From Diaporthe sp. PMI_573 (Eukaryota > Ascomycota > Sordariomycetes > Diaporthales > Diaporthaceae), in NCBI GenBank assembly GCA_021399435.1, contig JAJTUP010000012.1, positions 1,116,001 through 1,180,000 of the forward strand: 64,000 bases of DNA, written 5' to 3'. This document shows, in pieces, positions 1 to 12,646 of the stretch (positions are counted from its first letter, which is position 1; each line of letters starts with the position of its first letter). Below the pieces are notes generated by a model. It did no database searches and was not told the origin of the DNA. It saw only the letters and a list, made by a program, of their open reading frames with translations. Position numbers and translations under genes: made by a program.

Positions 1-1397
1 TGGCAACGGAGTCTCGAACGACGATGGCCTGGGCCTGACTCAGGTTGGACGTGATCTTCTCGCCTCTGGTGATAAGTTGCTTCTTCACGATCCACTTGGC
101 AAACTCGGCGGCATCGATTCCAAGGAGGGCACAAGCCTTCTCAAGAGAGGCCTCGTCAGGCGGGAGCACGCTGTCGTTCCGTGAGGCACCGATCTTAACG
201 TTGCCCATGTGCAGAAGACCGGAGAGCATCTTCAGGATCTCGGTCTGCGTAGATTCGTCGACGCCGACTGTTGACAGAGAGCTCATGGTCGCCTTGAACT
301 CGGCCTTATCATCCACTCCGTCGATGGTCGGGGTGTTTCCCTGGTTAAGGTACTCGAACTGCTCGACCGGGAGGAGATTCCACTCCTGTCGCTGCTGCTC
401 GGAGACACCCGCGAGCATCTGGTAGAAAATATGGTAGTTGCGCTCCTTCATAGGCTGGAACACCAATCTTGACCGCTCCAGCAGATATGTCCGAATCTTT
501 GCGCCAATGATGTCCGTATTGCTGTTGAACATGATCTCGATGTATTTTCCAAACCGGGACGAGTTGTCATTTCGAGTCGTCTTCGCGTTACCAAAGGCTT
601 CCATGATAGGGTTGGTAGCAAGAATCTGCTCCTCGGTTGCGCTCAACGAGTCGGAGCCCTTTTTGGCCTTTGCCCCGGGGCTGTCTGGCGATTCTCTGGT
701 TGCGAAATACCTCATGATGTACTTGGCACTCACGGTCTTTCCAGCACCGGACTCGCCAGACACCACAACGGTCTGGTTCTTTTTGTCCCGCAACATGTCT
801 ATAAAGGCCTCCTCAGCGATGGCGAAAAGATGGGGTGCCTGAGTTGCTCTTTGTTTGCCAGCATATACCTGGACCATGCCTGGGACGTAGAGGGAGTCGA
901 CACGGGCGAAAGGGTTTGTTGCTATTAGCACGATACCGGAGTATGTGTAGATTTCTTTTTGGAGGTAGCGGAGCTTGATGGCCTGCAGGACTGGAGCACG
1001 AATGTCTTGTTAGAAGCGAGACGGCAAGCTGGGGCTCTGGGGGCAAGTAGGTCCGTCCATACCTGCTGGCTCGTTGAGATGAGAAAGGTTGGTCAGGTCA
1101 TCGCTGGCCTCGAGCACCGTCGGGTTCATGAGCGGAGGCAGGGCATCGTCGCTGCCCTTCTCCAGGGTGGCGAGGGGCAGCTTAAGCTCCTTCTGCTGTA
1201 CTCGCCGTGTCAATGACTGCGTTTTGGAGGAGGGTTTCCGAGTAGTCCCGAGAGCTACTTACCTCACCATTCTCCAGCTTGAAGGTCAGGATAACATTGT
1301 CGCCATCTACTTGCTTCTTTGTCACCTCGGAAGCAACCCAGCCCTCGGCGGCATCGGGCTGCCACGCCCGGGTGCCAACATCGTAATTCGAGGACAT
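1..1397 (-). CDS. MYO2: Class V myosin heavy chain, N-terminal part (gene runs off the left edge)
   Basis: Actin-based motor that carries secretory vesicles and organelles in hyphae. Only the N-terminus and the first part of the motor head are present. Inferred exons: 1397-1263, 1195-1063 (or starting 1192) and 990 to beyond position 1. Exon 1 gives the class V SH3-like start (MSSNYDVGTRAWQPDAAEGW), exon 2 ends in LSHLNEPA and exon 3 continues VLQAIKLRYLQKEIYTYSGI. The P-loop GESGAGKT is encoded at 734-757, followed by the switch I region with NPIMEAFGNAKTTRNDNSSRFGK. Donors are GTAAGT and GTATGG on the minus strand. ATG at 1397 is chosen because the N-terminal sequence is family-typical. Lever arm, coiled coil and cargo-binding DIL domain lie outside the window. 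Class V rather than I or II is inferred from the N-terminal sequence; the assignment is firm for a myosin motor. Confidence 0.93.
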
Positions 1398-4042
1398 ATT
1401 ACACGATCTATGTCGGGTGTTCTATCGAGAGGGCGCCGGACGCATTGAGCGTGGATCAGATGTGGGAGAAGAGGTCGGCGGCGTGGGGGAGGCAGTTCGT
1501 AAAAGACACTACCGGGAGCAAGGTTGGCGAGTCCTTGGAGAAAGAGACATTCGTGGAAGTTGCCAAACAAGTGGGTGGAGACCGGAGGGTATCAATCAGG
1601 AACGGACAAGCCAGTGTTCAACGCTGCCGGAGGACATTGACCAAGAGAAGACAGGCAAGATAATGGATGCCGGCGTCGAGGACGATGGCCGTGATGTGTT
1701 GTGCTGGCGATGGTGAAAGGAGGGCCAGTTCCAGATGCAGGTTCAAGTTCCGGACGCGATGCCGTGTTTGGAGGTCGGTCGTCCAAAGAAAGGGTCGTGG
1801 CTGTGGTCCGTTTCGTGCTGGGCTAAAACAAATTTGGTGCTATGTGCTTTGCTGTACTCTACTGTCGGTCCATCATGCGGTCTGGCAGTCCTGGTCGCAA
1901 CGGTGAAAAGGGGCCACAGCGCAGACGGGGTTGGCACTGGCTCACAGGGAGAGAGGCGTGTCAGAGGTTAGCAAGTCGCGGTGTGAAGGTTGCGCTTTGT
2001 GGGGCTCGCTCAGTCAACGTGCTCCCGACTGGGCCAATGCAAGCTCCTGCATGCAGCTACCGCTGGGGGTACACCTGGTACATAGCTCTTCCCGACATAC
2101 ACAGTACTGTATGGACTGGTTGCTACTTTGTCATTCCATACTGAGGCAGCGAGACTTTGTCGTACTGTACTGCTGGTGGGTACGCAGTGGTCATCTGTGT
2201 ACCGCCAGCTGGAGAGGTAGGTACCTTACTCGAGCCCCCCCCCCCAGGGATGCACCGAAACAGCCCTGCTTCTAGCTGTCAGTCCACGACGCCGGAACGG
2301 GCTCTATTGGACAGACACGTCGTGGGTGTGAGGGCTGCACAGCCCTTTCGTCTCTTGTGTCTATCCTCGAGACCCTGTAGTCCTGGTCCTGTATCGTGAT
2401 TCTACACAGTACCGTGAGCTCTTGATACCTACCTAGGTACCTACCCACCTGGGCAGTTACACGTAACATGGTATCGGCCTGCCGGGGCAAGACACCTGAG
2501 GCCCCCGCGCTAGAGAACGGCCCCTAAGACCCAGCCAAGGGAAGAGCACACCCCAGCAGCTTCCCTAACCCAGAGCCCATGCTTTCCCGATGCAACAGTC
2601 TTTTTCTTGCATGGAGGAAACTACGAAGTCTTCGTCTCCGTCTCGTCCATGCGCATTTAAAACCAATGCTGTCCAGAAGCAGAAGCTACCCGGCCTGTCC
2701 CAAGTCCCAAGGTGAAAGGCAATCTCCGCTTCCCCATGGGCAGACCACAAGGGGCCAAATACGCTCCCGGCGTGGACGAGGGGTCCCTTCCTCTGGAACG
2801 CACGAAAAGGACCAGCCGGCCAGCAAGCCCCTGAGGATCTGCAGCGCGAGAACACCTTGCATGCCTTAGTACCTGGGCTAACACGCCAGGTTACCACGTA
2901 CCGCGGCAAAATAAAATACTAAAAAAGTAAATAAAAATATGATACCGTGGCAATGACTGCAACACGCCCATCAGTGCTTACATACTTCCACTCTCCTGTG
3001 CCTATTATGTACACATCCCACACCCAACAGACAAACGCGCGAGTTGAAGCGAAGTGAGAAGTGAGAAGTGAGAACCTCTGTGTCCATAACTCCTCCATAC
3101 ACGTGCAGAGCTTGGACCAAACAACTCTCTGCGCGCATACCTGCATGAATATCATCTCCGATGGCGGGACCGACAGAACAGCCCGCGGGTCAGCTCCACC
3201 ACTCGCCACAGCTCCCCCCTAAGCTTCGTCGTTGTCGCGATGGATGGCTGCTGAGATGCACGCAGGTTCATATATGCGGAACAAGCCATCACTTGACACC
3301 CACTGGACGCTGAGATTGGATCGTAAGTTGCGTCGCGATGCAAACGAGATGGATGCAACAGGTCCCAGCGCCCACCATGCTACCTCAACGTCCGGGCGGC
3401 TGATCCTCCCATATGGCCGAGGGTGTTGCGGCCTCTCTGTCTCTCTGGGCCAAAGCATATTTCTCGCACGGTCGATGAGTTCGGATGTCTGGAGACATGA
3501 GCATATCCTACTCAAGCGTAGGATGTCACGGACGGTAGGCTTTATCCATCTTGTGCGTCTTCTCGTTAAGCAGACACCGTCAAGGTCATCTCGACCATGT
3601 ACAGCACGCCAACCATGCCCAGCATCTCCCTCTGAAGGCCCCTGTACGCTTGAACCAAGTGCCTACCTGATTTCGAGCAGAGAATTGCCGTCAAGTCTCT
3701 GAGAAGGCAAACGACAGGCTTGGCTTCAGGTCAGTAGACACCATTGTGCGAGAGATCCCCGGCGAGCCGGCCGAGGGTACGCGTAGAGGTCGATTCATTG
3801 CTTAAGGAAGTCAGAGAACCCAAAGTGATTAGACCAATGTTTTATTCCTCGAAAGCTCAAAGTCCGCATGTCAATAAGATGCCAGGGTGCTGTTGAACGC
3901 CCAGATGATCTATAGCCTGCCTTTCTTGCTTGCCATCTAATTGACCCAGTAAACGCCACTCATTGTTGAACCACTTTTTGTTTTGTCTGATGACAACTAA
4001 AAAAAAATAAAAAAATATCACAATCACCACAAGAGATCACTC
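1398..4042. other. Intergenic region between the myosin start and the SER33 3' end
   Basis: No coding region could be supported on either strand; the ORFs here are short and resemble no family I know. It should hold the myosin promoter and leader (right after 1397) and the 3' end of the dehydrogenase gene. It contains GTAGGTACC-type sequence near 2215-2232, an exact TACCTAGGTA palindrome at 2430-2439, a C-run near 2236-2245, and an imperfect GAAGTGA repeat at 3051-3074. Confidence 0.6.
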
Positions 4043-5512
4043 TTAGAACAGGATACGCGTCGAGATCCTCGAGCTGAGCGAGTTCAGCTCGTCCGAGATA
4101 TTCCTCAGGTCGCTGATCTGGACGCCGCTAATGTCTGCAATCATGTAGGCAATGTCACCCTTGCTGTCGCTCGTGGCCTTGTCGATGTTGTGCGGCATCA
4201 GGATGTCATAGCACTGCTTGAGGGCACCGGGCACGTTCCTGTGGATGAAGCTGACACGCGCGTGGTCGCTCTCGTCCAGGGTCAGCGAGCGGACCGTCAC
4301 CTCGGGAAGGTTGACGGAGCCGACGGTCAGACCCTGGTTGATGTACTTGACCAGGGCATCGGCGACCTCGATGCCGATGGCCCGCTGGGCCTCCTCGGTG
4401 CTTCCGCCGATGTGCGGGGTGAGGATGAGGTTCTTCAGGCTGCGCAGGTCCTCTCCCCACGAGTTCAGGTCGTTGGTGAAGTAGTCACCGTTGGCGGCGG
4501 GCTCGTTAGGGTAGACGTCGAGGGCGGCGCCGGCGATCTTGCCGCCCCGCATGGCGTTGATGAGGGCCGGGATGTCGACGACTGTGCCGCGCGACGCGTT
4601 GAGAAGGTACGCGCCGTCCTTCATCTTGTTGAGCTGGGCCGTGGAGATCATGCCCTTGGTCTCGGGGGTGGCGGGGACGTGGAGGGTGACGAAGTCGGCC
4701 TCCTCGAGCAGGGCGTCTAGGGTGGGCGTCTGGCGGGCAGTACCCAGCCCCATGATGGTGACGACATCGTAGTAGATGACGTTCATGCCCATGGACTCTG
4801 CCAGCACCGACAGCTGGGCCCCGATATGGCCGTAGCCGACGATGCCCAGCGTCTTGCCCCGGATCTCCCAGCACTTTGAGCTGACCTTGTTCCAGGTTCC
4901 GCGGTGCAGCTCGTTGGAGCGGTCACCAAGCTGGCGCGCCAGCACAATAATCTCGCCGATGATGAGCTCGGCAACACTGCGGGAGTTGGCGAAAGGCGAG
5001 TTGAAGACGGCAATACCATGCTTAGCTGCATAGTCAAGGTCCACCTGGTTGGTGCCGATGCAGAAGCAACCAATGACAAGAAGGTTCTTGGCCTCTCTCA
5101 GAACCTTTTCGGTCAACTTTGTCTTTGAACGAATGCCAATGACATGGACATCACTGCAATATGTCAGTCTCTGTGTGTGCTGCATCAGACGGGGAAGGGG
5201 AACAGGAACTTACCGGATCTTCTCAATGAGTTGCTCCTCGGGAAGAGAAGTCTTGAGTGCCTCGACCTGGTAGCCCTGGGAACGGAGGATGTCCTGACCG
5301 CTCTGGTTGACGTTTTCCAGGAGCAAGATCTTGATGTCTGTTGTCTCAAAGGGCTTCAACTCCCTTGCGCCGGGCTGGTGTGCCGAGTTTGATGCGCCAA
5401 AGCTGTGGGGGAAGCTGGAGGGGCTGTGGAAGGTGGCAGAGGGAGAGACGCTGAGCTCATGATGAGAGGGTGCCGACCCACGGACGGCGATGTCTTGAGC
5501 CTGAGGAGCCAT
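4043..5512 (-). CDS. SER33: D-3-phosphoglycerate dehydrogenase (serine biosynthesis)
   Basis: Oxidises 3-phosphoglycerate to 3-phosphohydroxypyruvate with NAD+, the first step of phosphoserine synthesis in the cytosol. Exons 5512-5214 and 5153-4043 give 469 aa; the junction reads ...EEQLIEKIR-DVHVIGIRSK. Seen in order: a fungal-type Ser/His-rich N-terminal extension (about residues 1-55), the substrate-binding start (IKILLLENVNQSG), the NAD-binding Rossmann motif GIVGYGHIGAQLSVLAESMG, the catalytic Arg in NASRGTVVD, the Glu in DVYPNEP, the His in LTPHIGGSTEEAQ, and a C-terminal ACT domain (ARVSFIHRNVPGALKQ...) that in the family senses serine. ATG 5512 opens MAPQAQDIAV; the upstream in-frame sequence has no family-like residues. 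Paralogues SER3 and SER33 cannot be told apart here. Confidence 0.95.
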
Positions 5513-7832
5513 GGTGTAGTTTGTTTGCTTTTGAGGAGTGAGTTTTCGGGAAACGAGTGGTATGACAAGTCTGCAAGGCTTTGGTGGGGTGAAACGGCAA
5601 CGGCGGGCGCAGAGTGACTGACTGACTATGGCAGCAAAGAATTTCTCAAGCGGCGAGACCAGGAGGAACAATGTTAAAATATCGGCAGCGAAACACGGAG
5701 ATTCAACTGACGCTATTGCTATAACAAGCTCCTTTGCAAAAGCCGGGCTACAACTAGGAGGACTAAACGCGGTTAAATACAGATTCCTTTGACAGACCAC
5801 CTCGCTCTAACGACAGCATGATGACTGTTCATTCAGGAGAGGAAATGGTGGGGCCTGACTCATTGGTCGCCTCTGTAGCTGCCCCCACGCACGCCGTGCT
5901 CGCTGTGCCATGACATGAAAAATTCTCGACGACTTCGGAAGGTCTATTCTCTCTCCACGCGGCTCTCCATGACCCCATGGAGAAGGACGGTGCTGCTCTT
6001 GGACATCCATGGCAGGTGGCAGCAGCACCAGCAGCAGCAGATGTCACCCGACAGGAGATACCGGCCTGCAGTGCACGCGTAGATATGCAGCCGCGCAGCA
6101 GACTTTAAGAAGTGTCCCTAGACAGTGTGGGGTACAAACAGCTTGAGACGACAGGAACACATGCAGTGGGACAAGCCTCGGGCGGCATCGCGGAGGCGTG
6201 CTACGTCAATCACCGAAGCACCTTCCATGAGTAAACGAAGCGTGTACAGGTTTACGTATTCCATCCTTGGGACTGGGCGCCGTGAAACTCAAATCACATG
6301 CGCACCATCTGCCCTCTATGTGAGGTGCTCCGAACCCTATAAATACGTGAGCTCCTGGTGGGCCGCGCGAGTACGTACACCAGAGGTGGCACCACGCCAA
6401 CGTGAAATCGAAAGCAGGAGACCCTGAATTCTGTACTGGCCCCCCATGTAAGTCCAAGTCCAAGTCCAAGTCAAGTCCAAGTCAAGTCCAAGTCCGAATC
6501 AAAGCGCGGACCGGACGGAAGTTGTCTCGATGCCAGTACAGAGCCCCGTACAACCTCGGCTTGCGCAGCCACCCGTCCCTGCATCGCCTGCGTGCAAACT
6601 CGACATTACGAAAAGGCAGAACTGTGCTTTCCCTAGTGGCGGCAATGCAAGGCTTGATTTTTTTGAGAGCGGATGCAGAGCCCCGTTTATTATCGACTAT
6701 GACGGACGGGCTTACGCATGAGCGTTCAAGTCGAACTCCTTGGAAGGGCGTCACAACCCGGCCAGGACGGGTCAGGACCAAGCGTCGGCCGCCTTGTCGC
6801 TGACCCCGGAGCATGCCTGCAGAGAAGTTGGCAGAACCTGTGGTCTGCCGCGCACTCACGGTTGCGAGCAGGTAAGCCCCCAGTTGTCTTCGATTTGAAA
6901 ACAGTCAGGGTGTGAGAGTGTGTTGCTGCATGAAAACGTGGAATGCAGTCTGAGGAGTGTCATCAACCCGCTTGCCCGCCCACCTCGGCATGGTTGGGCT
7001 CTGTTCCGACTCTGCCAGCAGCAGACGATTGTTGGCCTGCGGTGGTTGCTGGGGGCAGGAGTCCGGTCCGGGGCTACGGAGCATAAATCGGCATGATGTG
7101 AGACGCCCGGTAGTAAGACGGTTCCAGGATGCAGCACTCACTAGACCCATTGGGCTATACTTTCCGCTGGTGCCCTGGACAGGATGATCGTGAACAAAGT
7201 TATTCGTCAGCAAGATAACATGGTGGACTATCTGGTCACTGATCATGATGGTGAAGTTACTGTATTAGTGGCGTCAATCAATGATGGCGATAGGCGGCGG
7301 GGAGAAGGCGCAGGGACGGGAGCCTGGGGCCAGACTTTTCAAAACTCGTCCAAGTTAGTCGGCGGGCGGGCCAACGGGAGGGACGAACAAACGAAAGAGA
7401 CGGACGAACAGCATCTGTAGTGTGGTCCACGGGCACTCGGACTGCATTGGGCTGGTTGGTGTGTGGTTTGAAGCGAAGACAAGGCACGGCAGGTCTGCCT
7501 GCTGCACGCACGCACTCACTCGGCCACTCAGTCACTCACTCCCTCGCCGCCTCGCTCGCCAACAAAAACGTGTTCAACGAGCCATTCGCCGCCCAACGAT
7601 TAGAGCCGCCCAGAACCAAAGAGTGGGGTGGAGCGCCTTCCCTCTGTCTCCAAAAATTTGCAATCAACCATCCCATCCCTCGGGCCCTCCACCTCCTCCC
7701 TCAATCCCTTCCACTCGCGCTACGATCGATCACCGCTTTTCTCTTTCTCCCTCCATATTTTCCCACAGCCATCACCACTTGTCTCGCAGAGATACCCATC
7801 CCTTCGTTTCCCAGATCGCAACCACATCCAAA
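5513..7832. other. Divergent promoter region, SER33 / NAP1
   Basis: No gene supported. It must contain both promoters. The last 300 bases before NAP1 (about 7500-7830) are strongly C/T-rich, as in fungal leaders of expressed genes. A CAG run lies near 6025-6041 and a hexanucleotide array at 6451-6496 is listed separately. Confidence 0.6.
6451..6496. repeat. AGTCCA short tandem repeat
   Basis: About seven and a half head-to-tail copies of AGTCCA, two of them shortened to AGTCA. It lies between the divergent SER33 and NAP1 genes and codes for nothing recognisable. Such arrays are length-polymorphic; no function can be read from it. Confidence 0.85.
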
Positions 7833-9466
7833 ATGGCTGAGCCCATCAAGAACAAGCGGCCTGAACCCGCCGTGGCTCCGTAAGTTGCTGCACCACTCCC
7901 AAAGCCCCAGTCCCCCGTCCTAGACGCCCAGTCCCACTTGCCACAGCCGCTTTGTGCCTGCTCTCCCCGCGTCCCCCGTCAACACGGCGAACGGCCGCAG
8001 GAGGGGAAAAAAAAATATCACCAACTCTGAGCCCCCCGCTGACAGAACAATCCCAAACCTGCAGTACACCACAGAACACCCCCGCCAACAATGCTCCCAT
8101 CACATCGCACGCCCAGCAACCCGGCGTTGATAGTATCAAGGAAGGTTAGTACCCCGCGCTTCGCTGCGCCCATGAAACCCGGCTGGCCGTGAAGACCCAG
8201 AGTGCTGATATCCACACCCAAAAACAGAGGACCTGGACCGTGCAGCGGCTGCTGCCTCTATCTTCGCGCAGAACCCAAAGCTCGTCCAGATGATCCAAGG
8301 CCGTCTCGGCAGCCTCGTCGGCCGCTCATCCGGTTACATCGAGTCCTTACCCACCCAGGTCAAGAAGCGCGTCGCCGGCCTGAAGGGTATCCAGAAGGAG
8401 CACTCCAAGCTTGAGGCCGAGTTCCAAGAGGAGGTCCTCCAGCTGGAGAAGAAGTACTTTGCCAAGTTCACCCCGCTGTACGAGAAGCGTGCTGCCGTCG
8501 TCAACGGCAGCACTGAGCCCACGGAACAGGAGATCCAGGCCGGCGAGGAGGACGATGAGGAGGATGACGATGAGGAAACCACCGGCGCTGCTGACAAGGC
8601 CGAGAAGCCCGCCGAGTCAAATGAGGCTGTCAAGGGTATCCCAGAGTTCTGGCTGTCCGCCATGAAGAACCAGATCTCCCTGGCTGAGATGATCACCGAC
8701 CGTGACGAGGGCGCCCTGAAGCACCTGACGGACATCCGCATGGAGTACCTGGACAAGCCTGGCTTCCGCCTGATCTTCGAGTTCGACGAGAACGAGTACT
8801 TCACAAACAAGACGGTCACCAAGACCTACTTCTATCAGAACGAGTCCGGCTACGGTGGTGACTTTATCTACGACCACGCCGAGGGTGACAAGATCAACTG
8901 GAAGGAGGGTAAGGACCTCACCGTCAGGGTCGAGCAAAAGAAGCAGCGCAACAAGAGTAAGTCACCTTTTCCTGCGGTCGTCGCTGCCGTGTGCTGGACA
9001 TGAGAGCAGGAGCAGCTGACCCGAATCAAACCAGACACAAAACAGACCCGTATCGTCAAGAAGACCGTCCCCACCGAGTCCTTCTTCAACTTCTTCTCCC
9101 CACCCAACGCACCAAGCGAGGAGGACGATGATGCCGCTTCCGACATCGAGGAGCGCCTCGAGCTCGACTACCAGCTCGGTGAGGACATCAAGGAGAAGCT
9201 GATTCCCCGCGCCATTGACTGGTTCACCGGGGAGGCCCTCGCCTTTGAGGAGATGGACGAGGAGGACTTCGATGAGGAAGACTTTGAGGATGACGACGAT
9301 GAGGATGACCTCAGCGAGGACCGTGACGAGGATGAGGAGTCCGACGAGGATGATGTAAGGACCCCCTTTGGAACCTCCCCATGCATGTAGTCCATTCTCT
9401 AACATGATCTTACAGGATGACGGCTCAAAGCCCAAACAGGAGGCTGCCGAGTGCAAGCAGAGCTAA
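7833..9466 (+). CDS. NAP1: Nucleosome assembly protein 1 (histone H2A-H2B chaperone)
   Basis: Histone chaperone that shuttles H2A-H2B and deposits it on DNA; also tied to mitotic control. Exons 7833-7879, 8065-8144, 8228-8956, 9035-9354 and 9416-9466 give 408 aa. The protein shows the dimerisation helix ([20 protein letters not shown] and following coiled coil), the NAP core ([93 protein letters not shown]) and a C-terminal acidic tail of Asp/Glu runs. An internal acidic segment ([12 protein letters not shown]) precedes the core. The protein ends AECKQS, resembling the CKQQ farnesylation box of animal and yeast NAP1. The small first exon encodes [16 protein letters not shown]; the exon 2 boundaries are the least certain. 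Confidence 0.95.
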
Positions 9467-10552
9467 GCGTCTCGTTCTTTGTCGCTTAGAATCTGCTTCG
9501 GATTCTTGGATCGCATCACCTCATCTTTAGGTTCAGTCGATGGGAACTCGTCCTGTCGACGCAATGTCTCCATGGCAGTTTGACTTGATCTCAGGTCCTC
9601 GACGACACATGCAGTTTCCTTATTGATCGCTATGGTTTTGCCTATCGGTTACGCCTCTAGACCATAATTCGCAAGGGGGGTCCGGTGAATTCTGCGTGTT
9701 CATGCGCCAAAAGGGAAGGGGGAGGGGCTGTGACGGATACAGGAGGATACTGATGTGGAAAATACTTTAAACTCCGATCGCTTTGAGGTAGAGAAGGAGA
9801 CCGGGCTTTTATTTTGGCTGCCTCAGGGTCCCAATATGATCTTCACCAGCATAACCGGCCGCATTGTGGGTAGACAAGTGTCCCCCGGGCGGCGCTATTC
9901 GGGGCAAGGCGTTGACAGAGTACGTTGTCAGGTAGTCGACCGCTCATCCCGGAAACAAGTCATTATTTGGAACACAGCCTCCTGTGCAAGACTTACATGA
10001 TGTCAGGAGCTGTCTCGACAGTTTTGGACTCTGGGCACTACTAGTCCCCGACAGCGGTGCTTTTATTCAGCATAATCGGTCCTACGTGTGAAGTGTGCAA
10101 TAGTTCCAACCCTTGTACTGTGAGCATCGAAGCTTGGAAACAGAGTGGAGCACATTTGGCACCGGGTCAACGAGATATCTCTCTGCCTGAGTCGCTGCCC
10201 CATCGACCATTCGTTGAGAAACTGAAGACGGAGTGAGCAACAACCAAACGGAGCAGAAAAACGTTACATACCCTTACCCTTGAGCACTTGGGGTCGTCAG
10301 CCCCCCTCCCCCCCAAGTAGTCAAATTCCTCTTTGAAAATTTCCGCAGCGCCTTTGGGATATAAGATATAATTTGCAACAAACCGAACTCCCTGCAGGTT
10401 CAAAGTGAACAGCCAATTCACAACACACCATTCAATTATTCTCTTCATATGAGAGTACCTTACTCTACAAGACATAACTCTGCCTTTCAGTCCTGCTTTT
10501 CGATTCTATCTGATCTTGCACAACCCACGCCTGGGCAGTCCCCAACCTGAGC
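9467..10552. other. Intergenic region between NAP1 and FAP7
   Basis: Tandem gene arrangement; it should hold the NAP1 3' UTR and the FAP7 promoter. I see no coding region, repeat or RNA gene that can be supported. Confidence 0.6.
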
Positions 10553-11291
10553 ATGGCAAGGTCAATCCCCAACATTATCGTCACCGGCACGCCCGGCACA
10601 GGCAAGACGACACACTGCGAGGTGCTGGCCGAGAAGACGGGGCTGAGGCACCTCAGCGTGAACCAGGTCGTCAAGGAGAGGGAGTGCCACGAGGGCTGGG
10701 ACGACGAGTATCAGAGCTGGGTCGTCGACGAGGACAAGGTGAGAGCGCCCGCCAGCCAGACAGCCACGAGGCCACCTGCAGGAAGCTGACAAGATTGCAT
10801 GTAGCTGCTTGACTCCATCGAGGAGGAGTGCAAGGCCGGCGGGTGCATAATCGACTGGCACGCGTGCGACCTGTTCCCCAAGAGCTGGATCGACCTGGTT
10901 GTCGTGCTGAGGGTGGACTCGGCGGTGCATTACGACCGGTTGAAGGCGAGGTGAGTCCGGTGGATCTCCGGCTGGTGCAGACACCTGGGAGGCCGCCTCC
11001 GTCCTGTGAGCTGCATGGGAGCTCAGATGGAGACAGGGGGTGGCACGGAGCAGGGTGAAGTGTTTGCGTTGAGCAAGGGCTGATGCGTAGCCTAGGAACT
11101 ACCCAGAGGCCAAGATGCAGGAGAACATTGACTCGGAAATCATGGAGGTGCTATCCCAGGAGGCGCGGGAGTCGTACGACGAGGAGATCGTGGTGGAGCT
11201 CCAGAGCAACACGCCCGAGGAGATGGAGACGAACATAGAGCGCATCGAGGCATGGCTGAAGCAGTGGAGGGAAGACAACGCGGGCCGGTGA
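10553..11291 (+). CDS. FAP7: Adenylate kinase isoenzyme 6 / ribosome maturation factor
   Basis: Small nucleoside monophosphate kinase/ATPase required, in yeast, for the last cleavage of 20S pre-rRNA to 18S. Exons 10553-10738, 10805-10950 and 11096-11291 give 175 aa, the usual size. Residues seen: Walker A GTPGTGKTT at the N-terminus, the NMP-binding segment LSVNQVVKERECHEGWDDEY, the conserved IIDWHACDLFPKSWIDLVVVLR (Walker B-like, with the DWH signature typical of AK6), LKARNYPEAKMQENIDSEIM, and the C-terminal helix TNIERIEAWLKQW. Each intron restores the frame. HAM1 follows on the same strand 449 bp downstream. Confidence 0.95.
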
Positions 11292-11740
11292 GAAGAAGCA
11301 GACGTGCGGGCGTCGAGATTCACAGGCCGATGAGTGGCGAGTTCAATGCAGTGATACCCATGAGCAACATGCCGACCAAAAGGTGGTTTTGGTTTTCCTC
11401 AACAACTACCAACCATTTCATTCCACGTGCTCACTAACGACTCCAGATGCGGTATGCCAAAAGGTAGTCCAGAGAGCCTGGGCTGTATCAAGTACCAAAA
11501 AAAAACCCATCCAATTATGGATTTCTAATTGTCACTTTATTTTGGATGCCTGACCATAAGTGGTGATATGCGATTAAGCGGAAAACATGTTCCACCGTTA
11601 GCCCGTGGGCCCAGAATTGACTCAATCGGCGAGGGCATCGCACCTTCAAAACACCGTCGTTTTCGTCCCTTTCAAAGGCCCTAAATTTGCAGACACAAAA
11701 GGTACTCGTCTCGTGCGAAATAAAGGCAAATACATCCATC
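11292..11740. other. Intergenic region between FAP7 and HAM1
   Basis: It holds the FAP7 3' end and HAM1 promoter. An A-run near 11498-11507 is the only low-complexity feature; nothing else is supported. Confidence 0.6.
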
Positions 11741-12646
11741 ATGGCCACCGAGAAGCCGACATCCGCCACGCACGTGGTGAATTTCATCACGGGCAACAAG
11801 AACAAGCTCGGAGAGGTGAAGGCCATCCTGGAGCCCACGATCGAGGTCCGGAGCCAGGCGCTGGACCTGATCGAGGTGCAAGGGACACTCGAAGAAGTCA
11901 CGATAGCAAAATGCAAGAGCGCAGCGGAACAGGTGCGTCCATCTTAATTCGTAAAAGAATTCTCATGCACCCTCGGCCGGGGGGTTAGACAGACTCGCTG
12001 ACGCAAGACCACTCCATCCAGATCGGCGGCCCCGTGCTCGTGGAGGACACCTGCCTCTGCTTCGACGCGCTGAAGGGCCTACCAGGACCATACATGTATG
12101 TTCTCACGCACCCCCACCTCCCTTCCTTGTCCCAAGCCCCTGTGCAAGAGAAGAAGAAGAAAAAAAGAGAATTTTATGGAACTCGGTTGGCTGATCCCCT
12201 CGTGCAGCAAGTGGTTCATGAAGGACCTAGGCCACGAGGGCCTCAACAACCTGCTTGCCGCATACGAAGACAAGGGCGCCAAGGCGGTCTGCACCTTCGG
12301 CTTCTCGCAGGGCCCCGGCCACGAGCCCATCCTGTTCCAGGGCGTCACGCAGGGCAAGATAGTGCCCGCGCGCGGGCCGGCCAACTTCGGGTGGGACCCC
12401 ATCTTTGAGTACGAGGGACAAACGTAAGTCGAGAGAGGACCGGTTGCTGGTGGGGAGGTCGCTGCTGTCGCTCTCCTACTGCCTGTGTCTGAACATGCCC
12501 CATCCTGTAGAAATCACCCGGACCGCTAACCACGAAGGGAAAACAGGTATGCCGAGATGGACAAGGTTGAGAAGAACAAGATCTCTCACCGTGGCCGGGC
12601 CCTGGAGAAGCTCCAGGCTTGGTTCGCCGAGCAGACTTCCACATGA
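11741..12646 (+). CDS. HAM1: Inosine/xanthosine triphosphate pyrophosphatase (ITPase)
   Basis: House-cleaning enzyme that hydrolyses ITP, dITP and XTP to the monophosphates so that deaminated purines stay out of DNA and RNA. Exons 11741-11932, 12022-12095, 12208-12423 and 12547-12646 give 193 aa, the family length. Seen: N-terminal [16 protein letters not shown] (triphosphate-binding TGN-K motif), [21 protein letters not shown] (metal-binding acidic residues), [16 protein letters not shown], the base-recognition segment [18 protein letters not shown], and [18 protein letters not shown] with the SHR motif. ATG 11741 is chosen over an in-frame ATG at 11687 because family similarity begins shortly after it and AATACATCCATC-ATGG is a good start context. 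Confidence 0.95.
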
